From: JAKACU01 sp021821185
Lineage (GTDB): Bacteria > Bacillota > Bacilli > Alicyclobacillales > SLC66
Direction of reading: 5' to 3'
Assembly: GCA_027343965.1 (NCBI GenBank)
Contig: DAHWJX010000099.1
Location: forward strand, 1 to 20,070
DNA length: 20,070 nt
Positions 13,271 through 20,070 of the stretch are shown here, piece by piece. Both the position numbers and the translations under genes were made by a program. The notes beneath the pieces are model-generated. The model had not been told where the DNA came from and searched no databases. It was given only the letters and a program-made list of their open reading frames with translations. Every line of letters starts with the position of its first letter. The stretch's first letter is position 1.

Positions 13271-15559
13271 ATGGATATGCACACTAAGCAAAACCTTTTT
13301 TCCCTTATTAGAACTATACAAACCGACCCTGTACTACGAGAAAATATCGCTTATACAAAAACCATAGCTCCTTGCGATGCCAAAACGTGTCCGTTTCCTG
13401 ACGCCCTAGATTCGCGCATCGTATCAGCTCTTCAAAAACGCGGCATCTCGTCGCTTTATTCACATCAGGCTGAAGCCTATCACTATGTCCATGACGGAAA
13501 AAACATCGTTGCTGTCACACCAACGGCTTCAGGAAAGAGCCTGTGCTATCACTTGCCTGTCTTGCAAACGCTAACGATCGATCCAGAGTCTCGCGCTTTG
13601 TATCTATTCCCGACTAAAGCATTGGCACAAGATCAAAAGAGTGAATTGATCGAGATCTTGTCCCAAACGGGATTGCCTATCAAGTCAGACACGTATGATG
13701 GTGATACGCCTGTTTCTGTTCGGCAACTGATTCGAGTGGCTGGAAATATTGTGATCACGAACCCCGACATGTTGCATTCGGCAATCTTGCCACATCATAC
13801 GAAATGGGTATCGTTTTTCGAACATCTACGTTTTATTGTCATTGATGAATTACACACGTATCGTGGTGTTTTTGGTAGTCACGTGGCTAATGTTTTACGC
13901 CGCTTACAGCGAATTTGTGCTTTTTATGGCAGCCATCCTCAGTTTATCTGTACATCAGCTACGATTCGAAACCCATTAGAACTCGCTGAGACGTTGACGG
14001 AACAACCGATGCAGTTAATCGATCAAAATGGAGCACCACGGGGCACAAAGCATTTTTTATTCTATAATCCTCCTGTCGTCAATCAACAACTCAACATTCG
14101 CAAAAGCGCTACCTTGGAAGCTCGCGATATTGCTGCACGATTCTTGCAAAACGGCATTCAGACGATCCTTTTTGCGCGCAGCCGCATCCGTGTAGAAATT
14201 CTTCTGACCTATCTACAAGAGTTGATCAAAGACCGCTTAGGGCCAAAAACCATTCGCGGTTACCGTGGTGGCTATTTGCCCAGCGAACGTCGAGAGATTG
14301 AACGTGGATTACGTCTTGGTGACATTGTCGGCGTGGTCAGTACAAATGCCCTGGAACTCGGGGTGGACATAGGGCAATTGCAAGCCTGCGTGATCACAGG
14401 CTACCCAGGATCTATAGCGAGTACCTGGCAGCAAGCAGGGCGAGCAGGACGCAGACAAGAAGAATCCATCGTCGTGATGGTAGGAAGTTCGACGCCAATG
14501 GATCAGTATGTGATGACACATCCCGAGTATTTTTTTGAACGGAATCCCGAACAAGCGCGCATCAATCCCGATAATCTTATTATTTTAGTGGATCACATCA
14601 AGTGTGCTGCCTATGAACTGCCTTTTAAAGAAAACGAGACTTTTGGTCGCGCCCAAGTTCAGGAGATCCTCGAATTCCTGACCGATGAGCAAATTTTACA
14701 TTTTACAAGAGGCAAATGGTTTTGGATGAATCAGTCTTTTCCAGCCAACAGCATTAGTTTGCGATCGGCATCACAAGAAAATGTCGTCATTGTCGATGTG
14801 TCTTCACAAGGGTCGGAGCGTGTCCTAGGTGAGATGGATCGTTTTAGTTCGATGACGTTATTGCATGAAGAAGCAATCTACCTGCACCAAGGTGTACAAT
14901 TTCAGGTAGAGAAGCTCGATTATGCAGAAAAGAAGGCGTACGTACGCGAGGTTCAGGTAGATTACTACACGGATGCTAATCTCGCCGTGCAATTGCGAGT
15001 CCTCGTTGAAGATCAGCACAAAAGCTGGGGTAATGTTAGCGTTGGATTTGGTGAAGTCGCTGTTCACGCCATGGCGACGATTTTCAAGAAGATCACCTTT
15101 GAGAAGCAAGAAAATATCGGTTCAGGACCGATCTCACTTCCTGAAGAAGAGATGCATACAACAGCATCATGGATTACTTTTGAAGAAAATATCCTAGCAT
15201 CATTGGACAAAGAGGACGTCGAGTGCGGTCTCGTCTATGTTGCCCATGTCTTTCAACATGTGGCCCCGCTTTTTGTGATGTGCGATCCAAGCGATCTGCA
15301 CGTCATCGCTCAACGAAAAGCTGTGCAAACTGAAAATCCAACAATCTTTTTCTATGATCGCTACCCCGGAGGCGTTGGACTCAGCGATCAGGTCTACAAA
15401 GATATCCAAATTATGATCGAAGAAGCAACGAGTCTCGTTAGATCATGCCCATGTGACCATGGGTGCCCGTCATGTATCGGTGCATCAGGCACAAATGCAA
15501 AAGGTCTTGCCGTTTCACTTCTGACAGCCGCACAGGGAGCTACGATACATGTCCATTAA
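13271..15559 (+). CDS. mrfA: DEAD/DEAH-box helicase MrfA (YprA), mitomycin repair
   Basis: A 762-residue superfamily 2 DNA helicase of the MrfA/YprA family, which works with MrfB in a UvrABC-independent route for repairing mitomycin C damage. Visible are the Q-motif-like SLYSHQAEA, the Walker A lysine K89 (PTASGKS), the DELH box D192-E-L-H195, the TSAT motif, and the second RecA domain ending QQAGRAGRR. The C-terminal MZB domain carries four cysteines, C726, C728, C732 and C735 (SCPCDHGCPSC), that should bind zinc. The ATG at 13271 is close to its AAGGTGA site, and ATG 13277 (MHTKQ) is an equally good alternative. The gene overlaps mrfB by 11 bp, and the SOS-like box in its promoter suggests damage-induced expression. 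Confidence 0.94.
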   Translation: MDMHTKQNLFSLIRTIQTDPVLRENIAYTKTIAPCDAKTCPFPDALDSRIVSALQKRGISSLYSHQAEAYHYVHDGKNIVAVTPTASGKSLCYHLPVLQTLTIDPESRALYLFPTKALAQDQKSELIEILSQTGLPIKSDTYDGDTPVSVRQLIRVAGNIVITNPDMLHSAILPHHTKWVSFFEHLRFIVIDELHTYRGVFGSHVANVLRRLQRICAFYGSHPQFICTSATIRNPLELAETLTEQPMQLIDQNGAPRGTKHFLFYNPPVVNQQLNIRKSATLEARDIAARFLQNGIQTILFARSRIRVEILLTYLQELIKDRLGPKTIRGYRGGYLPSERREIERGLRLGDIVGVVSTNALELGVDIGQLQACVITGYPGSIASTWQQAGRAGRRQEESIVVMVGSSTPMDQYVMTHPEYFFERNPEQARINPDNLIILVDHIKCAAYELPFKENETFGRAQVQEILEFLTDEQILHFTRGKWFWMNQSFPANSISLRSASQENVVIVDVSSQGSERVLGEMDRFSSMTLLHEEAIYLHQGVQFQVEKLDYAEKKAYVREVQVDYYTDANLAVQLRVLVEDQHKSWGNVSVGFGEVAVHAMATIFKKITFEKQENIGSGPISLPEEEMHTTASWITFEENILASLDKEDVECGLVYVAHVFQHVAPLFVMCDPSDLHVIAQRKAVQTENPTIFFYDRYPGGVGLSDQVYKDIQIMIEEATSLVRSCPCDHGCPSCIGASGTNAKGLAVSLLTAAQGATIHVH

Positions 15560-16829
15560 AGACAAACTCTCTTTCTATAAATCCCATATCCATACCAAAA
15601 CCGATAACTTTCATGATACGACGTTAACAACACCTCAAACGCTCCCTACTACCGCATCGTCATCCGATGCGTGGCATGCCGCTTGGGATGAGCTTCATGC
15701 TTCGCCATTTCAGCTTGACAATGAGTCCATCATGGTGCGACAAATAAGGTATCCCTTATCGTATCGTCACGGTCGATACACTTTGGGGGAAATTCTCGCT
15801 GTCTTAGCGAAGTGGAATGAATCAAATCTTAATCATCCCCTGTTAGGCCACGGTCGAAAAGAAAATGATCTCCTATTCTTTGATACGGAAACGACTGGTC
15901 TACAAGGAGGAACTGGAAACACGATTTTTCTATTAGGTACCAGTTTTATCGAAGATGATGCGGTGATCGTGCATCAGCACCTGTTGACAGATCCTTTTAG
16001 CGAAGCGGCACTCTACCACTCCTTTTTGGGTGATATGCGCGATCGCACCCACCTGGTCACTTATAATGGCAAGTCGTTTGACTGGCCCCAGGTGAAAACG
16101 CGACATACCATGCTGCGCGACACCGTACCTTTACTGCCCACCTTAGAGCATGTTGATTTGCTGCACGCAGCGCGAAGACTGTGGCGTGATGATCTCGAGT
16201 CATGTCGCTTATCGCTTATCGAACCGGAAAAGCTTTCCGTCATTCGTAAAAATGATGTTCCAGGTTCCATGGCGCCGCTTTTATACTTTGATTTTTTGCA
16301 TACGAAAGACCCGAAAACCATAACAGGCGTTCTCTTGCATAACCAAATCGACGTGCTCTCTTTGATCACACTTTATACACATATTTCCAACCTCATTCTT
16401 GATACAAAAACTTATGCATCCATGGAGGAACGACTTCGCTTAGCTCACTGGTTCGATGCACTTGGACAGACCGAGTACGCGATTAGCCTCTATGAACAAC
16501 TTATTCAAACAAGTGGTGCTTTGCGCACCTCTGCTCAAGTAGCCGCAGGGTTTTGTTATAAGAAACTCAAACTTTGGCACGAAGCTATTACTGTGTGGGA
16601 GTGTGCTTTGCACGATGAAGAACTGATGCATGCTGATGTGTATACCGAATTATCCAAAGTATACGAACATCAGCATAAGGATTACGAAAAAGCATTGTAC
16701 TATGCTTTTTTAGCTTTCGATACGTTCAGGCGGCGATCTCGTCTACTACGTAAAGAGACCAAAAAAGGCAACCAAGCCTATCAAAAACGTATCGATCGGC
16801 TAACGCAAAAGGTGATCGATATACGCTAG
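15549..16829 (+). CDS. mrfB: DEDDh exonuclease MrfB (YprB)
   Basis: A 426-residue partner of MrfA. The N-terminal half is an RNase H-like 3'-5' exonuclease with catalytic D112 and E114 (FFDTETTGL), D178 (YNGKSFDWP) and D268 (HNQIDVLSL), which together form the DEDD metal site. The C-terminal region (about 300-400) is helical and resembles tetratricopeptide repeats (two related helical pairs around LFEQ/YKKLKLWHEA and YEHQHKDYEKALYY), as in Bacillus MrfB. It begins inside the end of mrfA, which predicts coupled translation and a shared role. The stop TAG overlaps the stop of the converging ABC ATPase gene in a CTAG palindrome. Confidence 0.93.
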   Translation: MSIKDKLSFYKSHIHTKTDNFHDTTLTTPQTLPTTASSSDAWHAAWDELHASPFQLDNESIMVRQIRYPLSYRHGRYTLGEILAVLAKWNESNLNHPLLGHGRKENDLLFFDTETTGLQGGTGNTIFLLGTSFIEDDAVIVHQHLLTDPFSEAALYHSFLGDMRDRTHLVTYNGKSFDWPQVKTRHTMLRDTVPLLPTLEHVDLLHAARRLWRDDLESCRLSLIEPEKLSVIRKNDVPGSMAPLLYFDFLHTKDPKTITGVLLHNQIDVLSLITLYTHISNLILDTKTYASMEERLRLAHWFDALGQTEYAISLYEQLIQTSGALRTSAQVAAGFCYKKLKLWHEAITVWECALHDEELMHADVYTELSKVYEHQHKDYEKALYYAFLAFDTFRRRSRLLRKETKKGNQAYQKRIDRLTQKVIDIR

Positions 16830-17581
16830 GTCAAACTTAACCGCAAAGCTTTCGTATAGGGATCATCGTACGTATGACCCACCACGTGAAAGACATCTTC
16901 TAGCATCAACGGTTGCAGGACCTCGCGAGGTAGACCTCCATCTACGAGTTTCCCTTTTGATAACACAAACAACGAGGTGGCAAAGCGAGCGGCTAACTCC
17001 AGATCATGAATCGATAAGATCACAAGATGACCATTTTTTGCAAGCGTTGATAAGATGGTGAGAATCTCCATTTGATAGGCAACATCAAGATTAGCAATCG
17101 GTTCATCCAAAATTATAATTTCACTTCCTTGAGCAAGACATCGTGCAATGGCCACGCGTTGCCGTTCACCGCCTGATAATTGTGCCATGGGTTTATGAAG
17201 GAACTCATGCAACCTGAGCGATTCCACTGCCTGATGTGCCCTATTGCGAACGGTTTTATCAAGCATGCCGAACGTATTGCGGTAGGGATACAAGCCCATC
17301 TCGATAAACTCATAGACTGTAAACGAAATATCGTCAGCCAACTGTTGTGGCATAAATGTAAGTTTACGAGCTCGAGCGCGCTTATCCATCGCATAAATGG
17401 ACTGACCATCCACCAGGACGGCGCCCTGAGAACAGCGCCAAATTCCTGATGCTATACGCAACAGGGTTGATTTTCCAGCTCCGTTTGGACCAATGACCCC
17501 GACAACCTGACCTTGTGTAAAGTGGGCAGACATCGTCTCAAGAATCGGATCGTAGCAGATTGTATCAAGATGTAATTCCAT
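16826..17581 (-). CDS. btuD: Cobalamin-type ABC transporter ATPase
   Basis: A 251-residue ATPase of the FecE/BtuD family that powers metal-chelate and vitamin B12 import. Seen: Walker A GPNGAGKST (31-39), Q-loop Q79/Q80, signature LSGGERQR (135-142), Walker B IIILDEP (155-161), D-loop NLD (164-166) and the switch histidine H192. ATG 17579-17581 has AAGGAAG nine bases upstream. It is the third gene of the importer operon, 15 bp after the permease. The sequence alone cannot separate B12 from siderophore or haem uptake; the upstream cobalamin riboswitch decides for corrinoids. Confidence 0.9.
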   Translation of the reverse strand: MELHLDTICYDPILETMSAHFTQGQVVGVIGPNGAGKSTLLRIASGIWRCSQGAVLVDGQSIYAMDKRARARKLTFMPQQLADDISFTVYEFIEMGLYPYRNTFGMLDKTVRNRAHQAVESLRLHEFLHKPMAQLSGGERQRVAIARCLAQGSEIIILDEPIANLDVAYQMEILTILSTLAKNGHLVILSIHDLELAARFATSLFVLSKGKLVDGGLPREVLQPLMLEDVFHVVGHTYDDPYTKALRLSLT

Positions 17582-17596
17582 AGGCTTTAGCTTCCT

Positions 17597-18613
17597 TTAT
17601 CCATGTCGAGACAATCGTTGTTGTTTTCGTAATAAAAATAAAAAGAAAGGAACGCCTAATGCCGAAGTGACGATACCGATATTGATTTCCACGGGCATCA
17701 TTACCGTTCGCGCAACAATATCCGATGCGATAAGCAAGATCGCTCCACCGATCGCTGACGCAGGCAACAGCAAGCGATGACTCGGCCCAATCACCAGCCG
17801 AACAGTATGGGGAACAATCAAACCGACAAACCCAATAGCTCCGCTTACGCTAATACAACTACCCACCACAAATGCACAGATAGTTAATAGAAGTCGTTTC
17901 TTACGTTCCACGTAAACACCAACGCCATGTGCCTGCTCGTCACCTAAAGATAATAGATCTAACGTCGGCGCTTCTATCCAGAAGATCAAGAAACCTATGA
18001 CAGAAAATAAACCAACGATCAACGCATTGATCCATGTGCTTCCGTCAAGCCCACCCATTAACCAAAAAAGTGCTTGCTGCAAACTTTGCAATGGAGAAAG
18101 CGAGAGCAGGAGATCAACTCCCGCTCCAGACAAAGCACTGATCGCTACCCCAGCTAAGAGCAAAGCATAAATTGACGTAAAACCTTTTACGGTGGCAAGA
18201 GCATAAATAACAAATACGGTAATGAGCCCAGCCACAAAGGCAAACATAGGGACTGCCCAAATACCGATAGCTGCAGCGCCTAATTGCATCGAGAAAACTG
18301 CGCCAAGCGCTGCCCCACTTGAGACGCCGATCACACCGGGATCAGCCATTGGATTCCGGAAAACGGCTTGCAACACAGCACCTGTACTGGCAAGTCCCGC
18401 GCCGACAAACAAAGCCACCACAACTCGCGGTAAACGGATGGCCCCCATAACAACCGCATCCGCGCTATGGATGCCAAGAAAATAGGCGCGTGTATCCGGT
18501 ATAATGCGATCAAGCGGCAACCACATAGGTCCGACCGATATTTCCACTGCAGCCACAATGACTAAGATGGCGGCCAGAAATACAAGAACCGTGATCGGTG
18601 ATACACGTTTCAT
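17597..18613 (-). CDS. btuC: Cobalamin-type ABC transporter permease (BtuC/FecCD family)
   Basis: A 338-residue membrane protein with the usual length and about ten membrane helices of the BtuC family, which forms a homodimeric channel. Landmarks are RLPRVVVALFVGAGLASTG, then QAVFRNPMADPGVIGVSSGA, and the cytoplasmic coupling region GFVGLIVPHTVRLVIGPSHR that contacts the ATPase. The ATG overlaps the stop of the binding-protein gene by four bases (ATGA). Confidence 0.92.
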   Translation of the reverse strand: MKRVSPITVLVFLAAILVIVAAVEISVGPMWLPLDRIIPDTRAYFLGIHSADAVVMGAIRLPRVVVALFVGAGLASTGAVLQAVFRNPMADPGVIGVSSGAALGAVFSMQLGAAAIGIWAVPMFAFVAGLITVFVIYALATVKGFTSIYALLLAGVAISALSGAGVDLLLSLSPLQSLQQALFWLMGGLDGSTWINALIVGLFSVIGFLIFWIEAPTLDLLSLGDEQAHGVGVYVERKKRLLLTICAFVVGSCISVSGAIGFVGLIVPHTVRLVIGPSHRLLLPASAIGGAILLIASDIVARTVMMPVEINIGIVTSALGVPFFLFLLRKQQRLSRHG

Positions 18614-19590
18614 TGTAGTTGGTTGTTGCTAGGCAACTTGGAAAAAGGATACAACACATGAGCAACATCTCGCACACCGCGAACGATGTACTGCGATACC
18701 GCCATCAGTTGCGCACCGTTAATCGTGTAGACACGAAAACTTTTCACAGCTGCAACTGAGGCGAGTGCTGGATCACTCATGATCTTTTTAACGAATCCTG
18801 GATCATTATTGGCGTCGATAATCACCTGCGGGTTCATCTTGACAATTTCCTCATCCGTCAACAATTTCCATCCATTGATGGCTTTTGCCGCATTGATCCC
18901 GCCAGCAGCCGTAATTACGCTATCTACCGTGGTGTTTCTTCCAGCAGTATAGCCACTTGTACTATAATCAAGTACGGTAAGTTTTTTTAACTTAGCTGTC
19001 GCTTGATGAATCACCTGAAGTTGCTTCTTCATGGCTGTCACCATATGCGTTGCTTTAGCAGGTATCCCTACGAGACGTCCAACAACATCGATATTATTCT
19101 CAATGTCATGTATTGAATTGAAATTCGTGAACTCAAAGACCGGTACGCCTGTCTGCTCAATTTGTTGCACGATAGCTGGAGTGTTATATGATGCCATCAG
19201 CACGATATTCGGTTTCACAGCAAGCACTTGCTCTGCATTGACTTGACCAATTGCAGGAATACCTTTCACATAGGAAGAAATGTTCGAGTACGCAGGTTGT
19301 GAAGCGTACGTCGTCACCATCACGATACGTTTTTTCGGAACCAAGCCGGCAAGAATTTCATCAGTTCCTTCGGTAGTCGATGCAATACGATAAGGCAACT
19401 TCGCAATCGTCACTTTATGGCCAGCTTCATCCAAAAGTCGTAATGGATAAGCTGATTTCACAACATGACGAGATGATGTTTTCACCTTTGTATTTACGCC
19501 GTGACTACCTTGACCAATATGTGATGCTGCACCTGCAGTTACTGCCAGTAAGGCAACCATGACTGCAGTCATCGTTAGTTGCAATTTCAC
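18610..19590 (-). CDS. btuF: Corrinoid ABC transporter substrate-binding protein (BtuF-like)
   Basis: A 326-residue binding protein with a signal sequence (hydrophobic residues about 5-21) and the two-lobed, long-helix architecture of the BtuF/TroA-like family. Seen: PYRIASTTEGTDEILAGL, then GIPAIGQVNAEQVLAVKPNIVLM, and the C-lobe NPQVIIDANNDPGFVKKIM. The GTG start (19588-19590) follows AAAGGGG at eight bases. The signal sequence has no lipobox, and the whole protein lacks cysteine, unlike the lipoproteins used by most Gram-positive importers. It may be held by an uncleaved signal anchor. The cobalamin riboswitch upstream points to vitamin B12 or a related corrinoid as the ligand. Confidence 0.88.
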   Translation of the reverse strand: MKLQLTMTAVMVALLAVTAGAASHIGQGSHGVNTKVKTSSRHVVKSAYPLRLLDEAGHKVTIAKLPYRIASTTEGTDEILAGLVPKKRIVMVTTYASQPAYSNISSYVKGIPAIGQVNAEQVLAVKPNIVLMASYNTPAIVQQIEQTGVPVFEFTNFNSIHDIENNIDVVGRLVGIPAKATHMVTAMKKQLQVIHQATAKLKKLTVLDYSTSGYTAGRNTTVDSVITAAGGINAAKAINGWKLLTDEEIVKMNPQVIIDANNDPGFVKKIMSDPALASVAAVKSFRVYTINGAQLMAVSQYIVRGVRDVAHVLYPFSKLPSNNQLQ

Positions 19591-19680
19591 GATTATTTCC
19601 CCTTTCTTGCGTGTCCACCACGTACTTCAAGAGCCTACACGAAAGAACAACAGCAAACTACACAGGTGTGTCAACAGCAG

Positions 19681-19715
19681 AAAAACCGATACTCTACCCT
19701 CTGGCAGAATACCGG
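19681..19715 (-). terminator. Intrinsic terminator of the cobalamin riboswitch
   Basis: On the minus strand, CCGGTATTCTGCC (19703-19715) pairs with GGTAGAGTATCGG (19686-19698) over 13 positions, including three G-U pairs, around an AGAG loop. Five T residues follow (19681-19685). It stands between the aptamer and btuF, so transcription is probably stopped when cobalamin is bound. Confidence 0.85.
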
Positions 19716-19799
19716 CTAATCGAACTTGTACGTGACATATCGTCGGTTACTATCGATGTGAGCACGGTTGAACCTTTCCGCGAAGGTTGCACGTCGTCC

Positions 19800-19960
19800 C
19801 TTTCAGGCAGGTCTCCTGGCTTACAGCGCGACTTATTCAACACCTTCCTGCACAATTTATACAGTGGTATTGGTCGACACGAGGCTGTTTACAGTGGCGG
19901 GACCGCACCGGACTCACACCGGTTTCCCTATTCTCTCTGCTATGGCAGAGCACCCGAAAG
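19800..19960 (-). ncRNA. Cobalamin (vitamin B12) riboswitch
   Basis: Read on the minus strand the conserved aptamer core is present in order: GGGTGC, AATAGGGAA, CCGGTGTGAGTCCGGTGC, GTCCCGCCACTGTAA and the B12 box AGCCAGGAGACCTGCCTG (19804-19821). CTTTC (19956-19960) pairs with GAAAG (19800-19804) as an outer helix. A separate small hairpin, AACCTT/AAGGTT (19771-19788), lies just beyond and may be the partner hairpin for the usual kissing-loop contact. It controls the btuFCD operon. Confidence 0.95.
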
Positions 19961-19989
19961 TCTTAAACCTTATAATCAGGTCGTCTTCT

Positions 19990-20019
19990 ATGCTACTAGA
20001 CGTCAACAACCCTTGTCAA
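19990..20019 (-). promoter_or_regulatory. Promoter of the riboswitch-btuFCD transcript
   Basis: Minus-strand TTGACA (20014-20019) and TAGCAT (19990-19995) are 18 bp apart, and transcription would begin about 20 bases before the aptamer. The -35 matches consensus perfectly and the -10 in four of six positions. The -35 overlaps the stop codon of the upstream gene. Confidence 0.5.
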
Positions 20020-20070
20020 GAACGCCCCACATAATAACCCAGCGCAACCAGAAGCAAAAAGATGACCATC
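20016..20070 (-). CDS. C-terminal tail of an unidentified membrane protein (partial)
   Basis: One minus-strand reading frame enters from the right edge and ends at TGA 20016-20018. Its last residues are MVIFLLLVALGYYVGRS, a hydrophobic segment. This looks like the end of a gene lying mostly outside the window. Too little is present to name a family, and a chance open frame cannot be excluded over 18 codons. Confidence 0.35.
   Translation of the reverse strand, partial: MVIFLLLVALGYYVGRS

Noticed and set aside
13271..16829. Helicase plus nuclease pair as an anti-phage defence island
   Set aside because: Both proteins match the housekeeping MrfA/MrfB repair pair in length, motifs and order, and no other defence genes, integrase or atypical base composition are nearby.
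19768..20034. 88-codon plus-strand frame over the cobalamin riboswitch
   Set aside because: The bases are fully explained by the conserved riboswitch on the opposite strand; the peptide looks random.

Overview
The window looks like chromosomal DNA from a spore-former-type Bacillota, perhaps an acidophilic member of the Alicyclobacillaceae. This is an inference from gene content: Bacillus-like mrfAB, YkoE-type thiamine ECF uptake, a two-PASTA class B penicillin-binding protein, aspartate 4-decarboxylase and Shine-Dalgarno-rich starts. Nothing in the window fixes the species. It is densely coded, with no tRNA, rRNA, CRISPR array, insertion sequence or phage gene visible.

Layout. (1) 1-360, minus strand: the start of a ykoE-like thiamine/HMP transporter gene behind a TPP riboswitch and an intrinsic terminator. 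(2) 462-3636: an APH-fold phosphotransferase converging on the RNA-binding protein Tex, with 29 bp of overlap at their 3' ends. (3) 3731-8693: a class B penicillin-binding protein with two PASTA domains, an aspartate 4-decarboxylase on the opposite strand, and a membrane-anchored phosphodiester glycosidase whose promoter predicts a leaderless mRNA. (4) 13122-8695, minus strand: a compact five-gene operon with every junction overlapping. It encodes an exported FMN-binding protein, the flavin transferase ApbE, an RnfD/NqrB-like membrane protein, an OmpR-type response regulator and a sensor histidine kinase. (5) 13225-16829, plus strand: mrfA-mrfB, a helicase/exonuclease pair for repair of mitomycin-type DNA damage, with a near-consensus LexA (SOS) box between the promoter hexamers. 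(6) 19960-16826, minus strand: a cobalamin riboswitch and terminator controlling a BtuF-BtuC-BtuD-type vitamin B12 ABC importer. (7) 20016-20070: the tail of another minus-strand gene.

How the genes fit together. The most interesting unit is the flavin operon. ApbE should attach FMN to the Ser-Gly-Ala-Thr motif of the small exported protein, and the RnfD-like protein is the only membrane partner, without the other Rnf/Nqr subunits. The co-transcribed two-component system may control the operon through three TTTCAG-type repeats, 10-11 bp apart, just upstream of its promoter. This would be a minimal, signal-controlled system for moving electrons to an extracytoplasmic flavin. The second notable point is the LexA-like operator, which would place the mrfAB repair genes under SOS control. 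The two riboswitches tie thiamine and B12 uptake to their cofactor levels.
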